Origin: Antilocapra americana
Taxonomy: Eukaryota; Chordata; Mammalia; Artiodactyla; Antilocapridae
Direction: 5' to 3'
DNA length: 64,000 nucleotides
NCBI GenBank assembly: GCA_007570785.1
Contig: ML664174.1
Coordinates: 2,115,504-2,179,503 of the forward strand
Under the pieces are notes generated by a model. The model was not told the origin of the DNA. It searched no databases and saw only the letters and a list, made by a program, of their open reading frames with translations. Numbering within the stretch: the first letter of the stretch is position 1; every line of letters starts with the position of its first letter. Positions 47,765-59,310 of the stretch are shown one piece after another. The translations under genes were made by a program, and so were the position numbers.

Positions 47765-48190
47765 TCAGAAGTTCTTTTTCTAAAAAATTTTATTGAAGTC
47801 TAGTTGATTTACAATGTTGTGTTCATTTCTGCTGTACAGCAAAGTGATTCAGTTTTTCATATTCCTTTCCATTATGGTCTGTCACAGAATATTGCATATA
47901 ATTCCTTGGGCTATACAATAGGACCTTGTTGTTTATCTATCTTATGTATAATAGTTTGCATCTGCTAATCCCAAACTACCACAGTCTATTCTCTACGTCT
48001 GTTAATCTGTTTCTGTTTCATAGATATTTTCAGTAGTTGTTGTATTTTACATTCCAAATATAAGTAATGTCATATAGTATTTGTTGTCCTCTTTCTCATT
48101 TACTTCACTTAGTATGATAATCTCTAGATCCTTGCAAATTCCTACAAATGAAATTATTTCATTCTTTTTTTTATGGATGAGTAATATTTC
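47765..48190 (-). mobile_element. L1 3' end fragment
   Basis: TTTTATTGAAGTCTAGTTGA, CTGCTGTACAGCAAAGTGAT and GACCTTGTTGTTTATCTATC are the reverse complement of ruminant L1 3' sequence. It ends with ATGGATGAGTAATATTTCCA. It sits between two inverted BovB copies. Confidence 0.82.
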
Positions 48191-48192
48191 CA

Positions 48193-48740
48193 TTAAAAGA
48201 CGCTTGCTCCTTTGAAGAAAAGCTATCACCAACCTAGATGGTATACTAAAAAGCAGAGACATTACTTTGCCAACAAAGGTCCATCTAGTAGAAGCTATGG
48301 TTTTTCCAGTAGTCAGGTATGGATGTAAGAGTTGGACTATAAAGAAAGCTGAGTACCGAAGAATTGATGCTTTTGAACTGTGGTGTTGGAGGAGACAGAT
48401 GAGAGTCTCTTGGACTGCAAGGAGATCCAACCAGTCCATCCTACAGGAGATCAGTCCTGAATATTCATCAGAAGAACTGATGCTGAAGCTGAAACACCAA
48501 TACTTTGGCTACCTAATGGGAAGAACTGATTCATTTGAAAAGACTCTGATGCTGGGAAAGATTGAAAGCAGGAAGAGAAGGGGACGACAGAAGATGAGAT
48601 GGTTGGATGGAATTACCAACTCTGTGAACATGAGTTTGAGTAAACTCCAGGAGTTGGTGATGACAGGGACATCTGGCATGCTGCAATCGATGGGGTCGCA
48701 AAGAGTCAGACACGACTGAGCGACTGAACTGAACTGAACT
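48193..48740 (+). mobile_element. BovB 3' end (0.55 kb)
   Basis: AAAAAGCAGAGACATTACTT starts the conserved 3' coding part. The plus frame has [20 protein letters not shown] near 48310. It ends in the canonical tail GACTGAACTGAACTGAACTG. Confidence 0.93.
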
Positions 48741-51251
48741 GTGCCCCAACCAGTAATGCTGAAGGAGCTGAAAGGTTCTATGAAGACCTATATGATCTTT
48801 AAGACTAACACCCCCAAAATATATCCTTTTCATTATAGGGGACTGGAATGCAAAAGTAGGAAGACAAGAGGTACCTGGAGTAACAGGCAAATTTAGTCTT
48901 GGAGAACAAAATGAAGCAGGGCAAAGGCTAACAGAGCTTTGCCAAGAGAATGCACTGGTCATAGCAAACACCCTCTTTCAACAACACAAGAGAAGACTCC
49001 ACACATGGACATCACCAGATGGTCAGTACCGAAATCATATTGATTATAGTCTTTGCAGCTAAAGATGGAGAAGCTTTATACAGTCAGCAAAAAAAAAAAG
49101 ACCAGGAGCTGACTGTTGCTCAGATCATGAACTCCTTACTGCAAAATTCAGACTTAAATTGAAGAAAGTAGGGAAAACCACTAGGCCATTCAGTTATGAC
49201 CTTAAACAATCTCTTATGATTATACAGTGGAAATGACAAACAGAGTAAAAGAATTGGATCTTATAGAGAACCTGAAGAACTATGGACGGAGGTTCGTAAC
49301 ATTGTACATGAGGTGGTGGTCAAAGCCATCCCCAAGAAATGCGAGGAGGCAAAATGGTTGTTCGAGGAGGCCTTACAAATAGCTGAGAAAAGAAGAGAAG
49401 GTAAAGGCAAAGGAGAAAAGAAAAAATATACCCATCTGGAGAATAGCAAGGAGAGATAAGAAAGCCTTCCTCAGTGATCATTGCAAAGAAATAGAGGAAA
49501 ACAATAGAATGGGAAAGACAAGAGATCTCTTCAAGAAAATTAGAGATATGAAGGGGTCGTTTCATGCAAAGACAGGCACAATAAAGGACAGAAATGGTAT
49601 GGACCTAACAGAAGCAGAAGATATTAAGAAGAGGTGGCAAGAATATACAGAAAAACTATACAAAAAAAAAATCTTCATGACCCAGATAACCACAATGGTG
49701 TGATCACTCACCTAGTGCCAGACATTCTGGAATTCGAAGTCAAGTGGGCCTTAGGAAGCATCACTACGAACAAAGCTAGTGGAGGTGATGGAATTCCCCT
49801 TTAGCTATATCAAATCCTAAAAGATAATGCTGTGAAAGTGCTACACTACCAATTTGTTCCAGCAAATTTGGAACACTCAGCAGTGGCCACAGGACTGGAA
49901 AAGGTCAGTTTTCATTCCAATCCCAAAGAAAGGCAATGGCAAAGAATGTTCAAACTATTGCACAATTGCACTCATCTCACACAGTAGCAAAGTAATGCTC
50001 AAAATCCTCCAAGCCAGGCTTCAACAGTATGTGAACCATGAATTTTCAGATGTTCAAGCTGGATTTAGAAAAAGCATAAGAAACCAGAGATAAATTGCCA
50101 ACATCCATTGGATCATCAAAAAAGCAAGAGATTCCAGAAAAACATCTACTTCTGATTTATTGACTATGCCAAAGCCTTTGACTATGTGGATCACTACAAA
50201 TTCTGGAAAATTCTTGAAGAGACGAGAACACCAGACCACCTGACCTGCCTCCTGAGAAATCTGTATGCAGGTCCAAAAGCAACAGTTAAAACCTGACTTG
50301 GAACAACAGACTGGTTCTAAATCGGGAAAGGGGTAGGAAAGGCTGTATATTGTCACTCTGTTTATTTACCTTCTATGCAGTGTACATCATGAGAATTGCT
50401 GGGCTGGATGAAGCACAGTTGGAATCAAGATTGCTGGGAGAAATATCTATAACCTCATATATGCAGATGACACCACACTAATGGCAGAAAGCGAAGAATT
50501 AAAGAGCCTCTTGATCAAAGTGAAAGTGGAGAGGGAAAAAGCTGAGTTTTAAACTCAACATTCAGAAACTTAGCATCATGGCATCCAGTCCCATCATTTC
50601 ATGGCAAATAGATGAGGAAACAATGGAAACAGTGAGAGACTTTATTTTGCAGGACTCCAAAATCACTGCAGATGGTGACTGTGGCCATGAAATTAAAAGA
50701 CACTTGTTCCTTGGAAGAAAAGTTATGACTAAACTAGACAGCACATTAGAAACCAGAGACATTACTTTGCCTACAAAGGTCCATCTACAAGGGTGGACAA
50801 AGGTACGTCTAATTAAAGCTATGTTTTTTCCAGTAGTCATGTATGGATATGAGAGTTGGACCATAAAGAACTGAGTGCCAAAGAATTGATGCTTTTGAAC
50901 TGTGGTGTTGGAGAAGACTCTTGAGAGTCCCTTGGAGTATAAGGAGATCCAACCAGTCCATCCTAAAGGAAATCAGTCTTGAATATTCATTGGGAGGACT
51001 GATGCTGAAGCTCCAATACTTTGGCCACCTGATGCGAAGAACTGACTCATTGGAAAAGACCCTGATGCCGGGAAAGATTGAAGCCAAGAGAGGAAGGGGA
51101 CTGCAGAAGATGAGATGGATGGCATTACCGACTCAATGGACGTAAGTTTGAGTGAGCTCCCAGGGTTGCTGATGGACAGGGAAGCCTGGTGTGCTGCCGT
51201 CCAATGGGTCACAAAGAGTCAGACACAACTGAGTGACTGAACTGAACTGAA
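48741..51251 (+). mobile_element. BovB LINE, 2.5 kb with endonuclease and RT remnants
   Basis: The largest BovB copy. Near 48838 the coding sequence reads GDWNAKVG, the end of the APE-type endonuclease. RT motifs follow: ASGGDGIP near 49780, Q(A/V)GFRK near 50060, and [12 protein letters not shown] near 50462. The tail ends AGTGACTGAACTGAACTGAA at about 51251. Multiple stops and frameshifts make it inactive. It directly follows another BovB tail. Confidence 0.93.
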
Positions 51252-51260
51252 GGAGCATTA

Positions 51261-51470
51261 GGGCTTCCTCATTGGCTCAGATGGTAAAGAACCCACCTGC
51301 AATGAGGGAGACCTGGGTTTGATCCCTGGGTTGGGAAGATCCCCTGGAGGAGGGCATGACAACCCACTCCAGTATTCTTGACTTGGGAAATCCCATGGAC
51401 AGAGGAGCCTGGCAGACTACAGTCCATGGGGTTGCAAAGAGTCAGCCATGACTGAGCAACTAAGCACAAT
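51261..51470 (+). mobile_element. Bov-tA SINE
   Basis: GGGCTTCCTCATTGGCTCAG head, GATCCCCTGGAGGAGGGCAT body, GTCAGCCATGACTGAGCAAC end. Confidence 0.9.
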
Positions 51471-51479
51471 GATTATCTA

Positions 51480-51795
51480 TCAATGCACTTTTTGGCCATA
51501 TGTGTAACTTTTTTCTTTAGTCCTTTTAGACTAGTGAAGTGTCTATTTACATTCTTTGGCCTTTTAAAATTATTTAACTTTCTATCATTAAGTTTTAAAA
51601 ATTCTTTATGTATTCTGAATATTAGACTCATCAGATGTATGATTTGCAAATATTTTTTTCCCATTCTGCGAGTTGTCTTTTCACTTTCTTTACATCATCC
51701 TTTGTTGCACAAAATTTTTAGCTTTGAAAAAGTCCAATTTACCTTTTTAGTTAATTCTTGCTTTTGGTATCACCATTAAGAAATGGTTGCCAAAT
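51480..51795 (-). mobile_element. L1 fragment
   Basis: GTTGTCTTTTCACTTTCTTT, GATGTATGATTTGCAAATAT and AGTCCAATTTACCTTTTTAG are the reverse complement of L1 ORF2-adjacent sequence. Confidence 0.65.
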
Positions 51796-51802
51796 CCAAG
51801 GT

Positions 51803-52147
51803 GCCTTAGTGTATTCAGGCTGTTACAGCAAAATTCCAGACTGGAGAGCATTATGAACAGCAGAAGTTTAATGCCTACAGTTCTGGAGGCTAGAAGTCAA
51901 AATAAGAGTGCCAGTAGGGCCAAATGAGACCACTCTTCCTAGTTGGCTCATATTCTCACATGGCAGAAAGGGACTAGAAAGCTGTGTGGGATGTCTACTT
52001 TAAGAGCACTAATCCCATTCGCGAAGGTGCCACCCTCATGACCCAATCACCTTCCAAAGGCCCAACTTATTAATATCCTATTAATATTATCACCTTTGGG
52101 GATTAAGAGATCAACACATAAATTTTGGAGGGACATAAACATTCAGA
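51803..52147 (-). mobile_element. MaLR/ERVL-type LTR remnant
   Basis: In reverse complement it carries CCCTCCAAAATTTATGTGTT, GGCCTTTGGAAGGTGATTGG, GTCATGAGGGTGGCACC and CTCCAGAACTGTAGGCATTA. These are hallmark phrases of old non-coding MLT/MST-type LTRs. It has no viral coding sequence. The exact subfamily needs a repeat-library search. Confidence 0.7.
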
Positions 52148-52149
52148 TA

Positions 52150-52515
52150 TGTAAATGGCATAGTCACTATGGAAAGCAGTATGGAGTTTTCTAAAACAAA
52201 AGCAAAACTATCATAGGATCTAGCAATTCTACTTCTGAGTATTTATAGGAAGAAAATTAAACCACTAATTCTAAAGAATATATGCCCTGCAGGTTCACCG
52301 AAGCATTGTTTACAATAATAGCCAAGATATTGAAATAACCTAAATGTTCATTGACAGGTGAATGGATAAAAAATATGTGAGAAACATAAGTAATGGAATG
52401 TTATTCAGCCATAAAATCAATGACATTTTGCCACTTGTGACTACATGGATGGACCTTGAAGAGTCTATGCTAGATGAAATAAACCAGACAAAGACAAGTT
52501 ATGACCAACTTAGCA
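52150..52515 (+). mobile_element. L1 3' region
   Basis: ATCTAGCAATTCTACTTCTG, GTTTACAATAATAGCCAAGA and TGTTATTCAGCCATAAAATC, then TACATGGATGGACCTTGAAG, are L1 ORF2-end features. It is interrupted by the BovB that follows. Confidence 0.78.
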
Positions 52516-52993
52516 TATTGAAAAGCAGAGACATTACTTTGTCCATCTAGTCAAGGCTATGGTTTTTCCAGTAGTCAGGTATGGAGGTGACAGTTGGACT
52601 ATAAAGAAAGCTGAGTGCCAAAGAATTGATGCTTTTGAACGGTGGTGTTGGAGAAGACTCTTGAGAGTACCTTGGACTGCGAGGAGATTCAACCAGTCCA
52701 TCCTAAAGGAGATCAGTCCTGGATATTCATTGGAAGGACTGATGCTGAAGGTGAAACTCCCATACTTTGGCCACCTGATTCAAAGAGCTGACTCATTGGA
52801 AAAGACCCTGATGCTGGGAAAGATTGAGGGCAGGAGGAGGGGACAACAGAGGATAAGATGGTTGGATGGCATTACCAACTCAGTGGATATAAGCTTGGGT
52901 AAACTCCGGGAGCTGGTGATGGACAGGGGCCCTGGCTGCAGTTCATGGGGTCGCAAAGAGTCAGACACGACTGAGCGACTGAACTGAACTGAT
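52516..52993 (+). mobile_element. BovB 3' end
   Basis: TTGAAAAGCAGAGACATTAC at the start. The plus frame encodes [20 protein letters not shown], and the end is GAGCGACTGAACTGAACTGA. 5'-truncated. Confidence 0.92.
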
Positions 52994-53010
52994 GTATGTA
53001 TGTATATATG

Positions 53011-53210
53011 TGTTTCCCTGGTGGCTCAGTGATTAAGAATTTGCCTGCCAATGCAGGAGACCCAGGTTCGACCCCTGGGTCAGGAAGTTACCCTGGAGAA
53101 GGAAATGGCAACCCACTCGAGTATTCTTGCCTGGAGAATTCCATGGACAGAAGAGTCTGTGGGCTACAGTCCATGGGGTCGAAAAGAATGGGACACAACT
53201 GAATGATTTT
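53011..53210 (+). mobile_element. Bov-tA SINE
   Basis: TGTTTCCCTGGTGGCTCAGT head, GTTACCCTGGAGAAGGAAAT body, GTCGAAAAGAATGGGACACA near the end. Confidence 0.9.
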
Positions 53211-53214
53211 CACT

Positions 53215-53360
53215 TTCAATGCAGGAGACTTAGGTTTGATCCCTGGGTAGGGAAAATTCCCTGGAGAAGGAAAGGCAATCCACATGGACACAGGAGCCAG
53301 GTGGGCTACACAGTTCATGCTGTTGCAAAAGAATCATACAGGACTTAGGAACGAAACAAC
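53215..53360 (+). mobile_element. Partial Bov-tA SINE
   Basis: TTCAATGCAGGAGACTTAGG starts inside the tRNA-like part. The Bov-A body is shortened and ends near ATCATACAGGACTTAGGAAC. Confidence 0.75.
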
Positions 53361-53838
53361 AACAATGTATATATGTGTATTCACGTTTAAACTATTTTTA
53401 GGAATGTAGTTGGTATAGCTCCTTTGAAGAACTATTTGGTAGTATCTATTGAAATTTAGAAATCAGCATACTCTTCCACTATTCCTTTCTGCTCCTAGGT
53501 ATTAGTCCTTGATAATTATGAACATATATTTTGAAGGAAACTTGTATAAAGATGATAATTGCATAATTGTTTAAATGCTTACAAATTGGAAACAAATATT
53601 CATAAATAAGAAAATTATTAAATAAATTGATTGCCTTCTCAGGTTCTGTTTCCCTCTTTCTCTTTTCTAACATAATTCTAATTTTGCTCAAATATCCACA
53701 TTTCCCCCCAACAGTCTTTAGATTTTAGAGAAAGCTGACCTCTCTCTTACCTCAAGGGATAGGCTTGATTTTCTAAGAGTATCTTACCAACTGTTTTATT
53801 TATTTATGAATAAAAAACAATTTAGGATGTGATCAGTT
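53361..53838. other. Intergenic, nothing certain
   Basis: AT-rich. Parts near 53400-53620 resemble L1 3' text but are too diverged for me to call. Confidence 0.35.
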
Positions 53839-53839
53839 C

Positions 53840-54465
53840 ATGTTCCTAGGGCTTTTAGAAAGTTCTTCCTTGAGCTTCTGGAAGAACTTCTGACCATAAA
53901 CAAAATCAAAAGACAACCTATGAACTGGGAAAAAATATTTGCAAACAAAATGAACAACAAGGGCTTAATTTCCAAAATATTCAAACCGTCCATACAATCC
54001 AATAAAAAATCAAATAAATCAACTGAAAAATGGGCAGAAGACCTAAATGTTTCTCTATAGAAGACATATAGATGGCCAATATGTACATGAAAAGATGCTA
54101 GCATCACTATTAAAAAAATGCAAATCAAAACTACAATGTAGTATCATCTCACACCAGTTCTAATGACCATCATCAAAAAGTCTACAAATAATAAAAGCTG
54201 GAGAGGGTGTGGAGAAAAGGGAATCCTCCTACACTGTTGGTGGAAATGTAAATTGGTGCAGCCTCTATGGTAAACAGTATGGAACTTCCTCAAAAAAATG
54301 GAGTTGCCATAAGATTCAAAACTCCCCATTCCTGGGCACATACCCTGATAAAACCATAATTTGAAAAGATACATGTACCCCTGTGTTCTTAGTAGCACTA
54401 TTTACAAGAGCCAACAGATGTTGGCTAAACGTCCATTGACAGATTAATGGTAAAGGGGATGTTGT
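53840..54465 (+). mobile_element. L1 ORF2 3' portion
   Basis: GGGAAAAAATATTTGCAAAC, AAATGGGCAGAAGACCTAAA, ACTACAATGTAGTATCATCT and CTACACTGTTGGTGGAAATG are standard L1 ORF2 C-terminal sequence. Frames are broken. The L1 is interrupted by the BovB piece at 54468 and appears to resume after it. Confidence 0.85.
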
Positions 54466-54467
54466 AT

Positions 54468-54848
54468 TTTTGTTGTTCAGTAGCTATATCCAACTCATTG
54501 TGACCCCATGATCTGCAGAATGTCAGGTGTCCCAGTCCGTTGCCAACTCCTAGAGTTTGCTCAAACTCATGTCCATCAGCTCAGTGATGCCATCCAACCA
54601 TCTCATCCTCTGTTGTCCCCTTCTCCTCCTGCCCTCAATCTTTCCCAGCATCAGGGTATTTTCCAGTGAGTCAGTTCTTCGCATCAGGTGGCCAAAGGAT
54701 TGGAGTTTCACCTTCAGCATCAGTTGTTCCAATGAATATTCAGGACTGATCTCCTTTAGGATGGACTGGTTGGATCTCCTGGCAGTCCAAGGGACTCTCA
54801 AGTGTATTCTTCAACACCACAGTTCAAAAGCATCGATTCTTCTAGGTT
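54468..54848 (-). mobile_element. BovB 3' end nested in L1
   Basis: TTGTTGTTCAGTAGCTATAT tail, GGATTGGAGTTTCACCTTCA, and GTTCAAAAGCATCGATTCTT at the inner end. Confidence 0.88.
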
Positions 54849-55092
54849 GGTCATGCTCTCACTTTAATGTGAAAACAAAACTAAGCTCAAAAATACAGGG
54901 AACAGGCAACAGATTGATGACTGTCAGAGGTGGAGGGAGGTTGAGGGGTGGGCAAATTGGGTGATGGGGGCCCAAAGAACTGACTTAAAGCTATAAAATA
55001 AATAATTCATGGGGTGTAATATACAGTATTATGACTGTAGTCAATAACGCCATATTGCATATTTGAATGTTTAAAATAAATCTTAAATTTTC

Positions 55093-55185
55093 TCATTCAG
55101 TTCAGTTCAGTCACTCACTCGTGTCTGACTCTGTGACCCCATGGACTGCAGCATGCCAGGTCTCCCTGTCCATCAGCAACATTAC
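55093..55185 (-). mobile_element. Bov-A fragment
   Basis: TCATTCAGTTCAGTTCAGTC, then CATGGACTGCAGCATGCCAG: the tail of a Bov-A/BovB copy. Confidence 0.85.
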
Positions 55186-55200
55186 ATGTAAAAAATTGCG

Positions 55201-55330
55201 GGGACTTCCCTGGAAGTCCAGTGGTTAGGACTTGGTACTCTCACTGCCCAGAGCCTGGGTTCGATTTCTAGTTGGTTGGGAAGCTAAGATCCCGCAAGCC
55301 ACATGACATGGCTAAGAAAGAAAAGAAAAA
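55201..55330 (+). mobile_element. CHR-type SINE
   Basis: GGACTTCCCTGGAAGTCCAG head, GCCTGGGTTCGATTTCTAGT body, ATCCCGCAAGCCACATGACA end. Confidence 0.85.
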
Positions 55331-55454
55331 TTTTCAACTATTTAAGGTGACAGATATAAACAATTGTGGTGATTATCTTACAGTGTATGTACACATTGAA
55401 TAATGATGTTGTACACCCGAAACTAATAAAATATTACACGCCGATTATAAGTTT

Positions 55455-56520
55455 TCAAAAATGAGTTGGGAAGTGTTCCCTCTTCTATTTTCTGGAAGCA
55501 TTTGTGTAGAATTGGTATTGCTTCTCCCTCAAGTGTTTGGTAATAGTAATAGAATTCAACAGCAAAGCTGTCTGGGCTTGGAATTGTCTTTGTGAGGAAG
55601 TTTTAAACGAAAATTCATCTTAACAGATAAAGGATTTTTCTGGTTACATTCAGTCATATTTGGCAGTTTGCTTTAAGCAATTTGGCCGTTTCTTGTAAGT
55701 AGTTGAATTTATAAAAAAAAAAGTTATGAATACTCTTTATTATTCTTCTACTATATTAGGATTTGTAGTGATTCTTGTTTCCATTTCCATGTCTGTGTTT
55801 GTGTCTTTTTTCTCTTTTTTGGGTAAGTCTAGATATAAATTTACCAATTAAATAAAATCTTGTCAAAGAACCATCTTTTGAATTATTTTTTCTATTGTTT
55901 TCTATATCATGAGTTTTTGCTGTGATCTTATTTTTTTCCTCTCTGTTTGTTTTGGATTTAACATACTTTTGTTTTATAGTTCCATAAGACAGTAGCATAA
56001 ATAACTGCTTTGAGACCTTTTTTTTTCTAGACAAGCTTTATATCCTACAAATTTCTCTCTAAGCATTATCTTTATTTATTGTGTTTTCATTTTCGTTCAA
56101 CTCAGAATACTTTCTAATTTCTTTTGTGGCTTCTTTGACCAAAGCATCATTTAGAAGTGTATCATTTAATTTCCAAATGTTTGGGGATTTTCCAGATGTA
56201 TTTCTGATACAGGTTTCCAGTTAATTCCATAGTGATCAGAGAAAACACTTTGTATGATTTCAGTATTTCTAATTTTACTGAGATTTGTTTTATTGCCTAA
56301 CATAATCTATTTTGATGAATGTCCTGTGTGTACTTGAAGAGAAGGTATGTTGTGCTGTTGTTGGGAATATCATGTTGGTTGATAATGTTGTTCAAGTGTT
56401 CCCTATTTTAATTGATTTCCTTCAACTCTGTGCATTTGTCTATTTCCCCTTTCAGTTCAAACCTCAGACCCTCATGATGATAAACCATGTTTACAAATTC
56501 TCAAAAGAGACACTTGTGAT
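55455..56520 (-). mobile_element. L1 ORF2 internal fragment
   Basis: The reverse complement of L1 RT-region sequence is recognisable: CAACAGCAAAGCTGTCTGGG, GTTTTTGCTGTGATCTTATT, CAGATGTATTTCTGATACAG, GTGTACTTGAAGAGAAGGTA. It is opposite in orientation to the L1 just before it. Confidence 0.75.
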
Positions 56521-56524
56521 CATT

Positions 56525-56660
56525 ATTTGATCATTATTATAGAATATAGTCCACCTATAACTCTGGGAGATAGTGGCGGACAGTGGAACCTGGCGTGCTA
56601 CAGTCCATGGGGTCACAAAGTCACAACTTAACGGCTGAGCAATAGTCACACACAGACAGG
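56525..56660 (+). mobile_element. Bov-A fragment
   Basis: GGAACCTGGCGTGCTACAGT, CCATGGGGTCACAAAGTCAC. Only part of the Bov-A unit. Confidence 0.65.
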
Positions 56661-56731
56661 TTTCTTTTCTTGCTCCCCCTGCTGGCAGGTAAAATTTTTT
56701 CGTCCATCTTTGGACTCCAAGCTTCCATGGG

Positions 56732-56920
56732 GGGCTTCCCTTGTGGCTCAGCTGGTAAAGAATCCACCTGCAATGCAGAAGACCTGAGTTTGATCCCTGG
56801 TTTGGTGAGATCCCCTGGAGAAGGGAATGGCTACGCACTCCAGTATTCTGGCCTGGAGAATTCCAAAGATTGTATAGTCCTTGGGGTTGCAAAGAGTCAC
56901 ATGTGACTTTCACTTTCTTT
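56732..56920 (+). mobile_element. Bov-tA SINE
   Basis: GGGCTTCCCTTGTGGCTCAG head, GATCCCCTGGAGAAGGGAAT body, GTTGCAAAGAGTCACATGTG end. Confidence 0.9.
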
Positions 56921-56984
56921 TGCAAGGACTCTTTTATTGCCCAGTTTCCTCTTCTGTTTCTCTCCTTAGTAACTGTTATCAAGA

Positions 56985-57170
56985 CTCTTCTCTGGTGGTC
57001 CGGTGGTAAGACTCCATGCTCCCAATGCAAGTGTCCTGGGTTCGATCTCTCCTCAGGGAACTAGATCCCACATGCCACAGATAAGAGTTTGCATGTCTTA
57101 ACTAAAGATCTGCAGCAAAGATTGAAGATCCCAAGTGCTGCAACTAAGACCTGACACAGACAAATAAAGT
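56985..57170 (+). mobile_element. CHR-type SINE
   Basis: ACTCTTCTCTGGTGGTCCGG head, GGGTTCGATCTCTCCTCAGG, GATCCCACATGCCACAGATA, and a tail with AAATAAAGTAAATAAATA. Confidence 0.8.
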
Positions 57171-57189
57171 AAATAAATAAATATATATA

Positions 57190-57745
57190 TAAAAGACTCT
57201 AGGATAGTCCCCCTTAGGTTTTCCCAGGAATTACCACCCTGCTTGTATTTTTTTTTAAACTTTCTTTTTTTACTTTCTCTTTTTAACACTTGGGGCTTGC
57301 TCTTATTTTCCTGTCAGTGTAGTAACCTATTTAAATATATGTATTTTTGTAGTTTATCTAACATCTGAGTGTTCTGCTACATAAGTCTTTTTTTAGGATA
57401 CCATGTTAAGCATACTGGTGGAAACAGAAGTTTCCTTTTGAATCCAAACTGTTTTTATTTATTTATTTGATGTTGTTACTATGTACCCATGGTCCATGGT
57501 CAGCCCACTGATTGAACAAATGTCTCATCAACTCTCACACAACAGGTATATCTCCAAACACAGAAAAGAGATTATATATTAAGCACACTCTCTGTAGCAA
57601 ATGTCCACTCTATTCACTGTGTTTGGATGTTAATTCTAAATGCCCTGGGCAGAGAATCTGACTGGCACAGCTAGGGATCAAGGTATTTTCTAGTACGTTT
57701 TTAACAGAGAAAAAGTTTTTAATTTATTGATGTCTCGTATCAATT
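57190..57745. other. Intergenic, nothing recognised
   Basis: AT-rich sequence, no gene and no named repeat. Confidence 0.4.
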
Positions 57746-57749
57746 TTCT

Positions 57750-58080
57750 CTTTTATGAATTGTGCTTTTACTATCATGTCAACAAATTCTTCACTTAGCC
57801 TAGGTCTTGAAGATTTTCTCATGTTTTCTTCTTAAAATTTTATAGTTTTGCATTTTACATTTACATATATGATCAGTTTTTAAGCAATTTTTGTGTAAGT
57901 TATGAGGTTCAAGTTGAGGTTAATTTTTTTTCTTTTTGCCTATTTTTTTTTGTGCAATTACTCCAGCATCATTCTTCCTCAAAGATAAAGGAAAGACCAT
58001 CTTTCCTGTAACTGAATTGCTTTTGCACCTTTGTCAAAAATTAGTTGAGTGCATTTCACAAAGAAAGATCTTGAATATGT
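57750..58080 (-). mobile_element. Old L1 fragment
   Basis: ACATTTACATATATGATCAG, GTTTTAAGCAATTTTTGTGT and CTGAATTGCTTTTGCACCTT, then TGTCAAAAATTAGTTGAGTG, are the reverse complement of L1 ORF2 text. Confidence 0.7.
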
Positions 58081-58476
58081 TATTTGATGTCAAGATTGAG
58101 ATTTGGCAGAAATGATAATCACCAGATTGTTCAATTATGTGAGCCAAATCATTTCTTTTATTAAGGCAGTTTGATTCACAACTTCTGCCTTAACTACTGG
58201 AAGGAAAATATAGCTCATAGGTTGGTGGACTCAAACATACCTGATGAAATTAATTATCATATTTTAAAATGGCAAACCTGGAAACCTTTTACTTGTTTTG
58301 TATGTCTTGTTGGGGTTAAGACCTTTAAAATGCTGTGCTAAGTGACCTAAGGAAATCCATAAGTCCAAAAGCTTTGTTTGCTTACCTCGTAGATTCTACT
58401 TTCCTGTCACCTTTTGCATTATTCATTTTTTTCTAATTAAAATTAAAAAATTTTTTTTGGGTGAGATATACAAATG
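58081..58476. other. Intergenic, nothing recognised
   Basis: AT-rich unique-looking sequence. Confidence 0.4.
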
Positions 58477-58645
58477 GGCTTCCCTAGTGGCTCAGAATCT
58501 GCAGGAGACTCAGTTTTGATCCTTGGGTTGGAAAGATCACCTAGGAAAGGGAATGGTTACCCACTCCGGTATTCTTGCCTAGAGAATTACATGGACAGCA
58601 GAGCCTGGCGGGCTACAATCCATGTGGTTGCAGAGAGCAGCTAAC
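58477..58645 (+). mobile_element. Bov-tA SINE
   Basis: GGGCTTCCCTAGTGGCTCAG head. The tRNA-like part is shortened. Then ACTCCGGTATTCTTGCCTAG and GCTACAATCCATGTGGTTGC. Confidence 0.87.
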
Positions 58646-58819
58646 TGTATTGTATTTTTACTGTATACAAATGAGAAAGTACAAAAAACATATAAATTGT
58701 GTAAAGCAAAATCTAGTGAGTATTAGTACAGCTACTACGAAGGTCAAAAGTAGAACATTACCAACAAACACCCATATGCCCTGATCATTATCAGCTCCCT
58801 CCCTGAGCTCACCACTAGG

Positions 58820-58908
58820 TTTGTTGTTGTTCAGTTGCTAAGTCAAATCAGTAGTCCCCAAGTGACCCCACGGACTACAGCACACTAGGCTCCTCCACCA
58901 TCTCCTGC
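58820..58908 (-). mobile_element. Bov-A fragment
   Basis: TTGTTGTTGTTCAGTTGCTA start, then GACCCCACGGACTACAGCAC. Truncated. Confidence 0.75.
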
Positions 58909-58910
58909 TT

Positions 58911-59145
58911 ATTGTTGTTCAGTCTCTCAGTGGTGTCCTACTCTTTGTGACCCCATGGACTGCAGCATGCCAGGCTTCCCTGTCCCTCACTATCTACCAG
59001 AGTTTGCTCAAACTCATGTCCATCGAGTTGGTGATCCCATCCAACCTCTGTCATCCCCTTCTCCTCCTGCTTTCAATTTTTCCCGGCATTAGGGTCTTTT
59101 CCAATCAGTTGGCTCTTTTCATCATGTGGCCAAAGTACTGGAGGA
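58911..59145 (-). mobile_element. BovB 3' end fragment
   Basis: TTGTTGTTCAGTCTCTCAGT tail, CATGTCCATCGAGTTGGTGA, GCATTAGGGTCTTTTCCAAT, GTGGCCAAAGTACTGGAG. Confidence 0.88.
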
Positions 59146-59186
59146 TTGAATACCATTTAAGGTTTTAAAAAGGATTAAATACCATT

Positions 59187-59310
59187 TTGGAGAAGGAAAT
59201 GGCAACCCACTCCAGTACTCTTGCCTGGAGAATCCCATGGATGGAGGAGCCTGGCAGGCTACAGTCCATGGGGTTGCAAAGACTTGGACATGACTGAAGT
59301 GACTTTACTT
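59187..59310 (+). mobile_element. Bov-A SINE
   Basis: TTTTGGAGAAGGAAATGGCA, CTTGCCTGGAGAATCCCATG and TTGGACATGACTGAAGTGAC. It lacks the tRNA-like head. Confidence 0.88.

Larger units (their letters stand above)
54860..55450 (+). mobile_element. L1 3' UTR, split by two SINEs
   Basis: GGTGGAGGGAGGTTGAGGGG, CAGTATTATGACTGTAGTCA and, after the SINEs, ATGATGTTGTACACCCGAAA and CTAATAAAATATTACACGCC mark an L1 3' end. Interrupted at 55093-55185 and 55201-55330. Confidence 0.75.
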
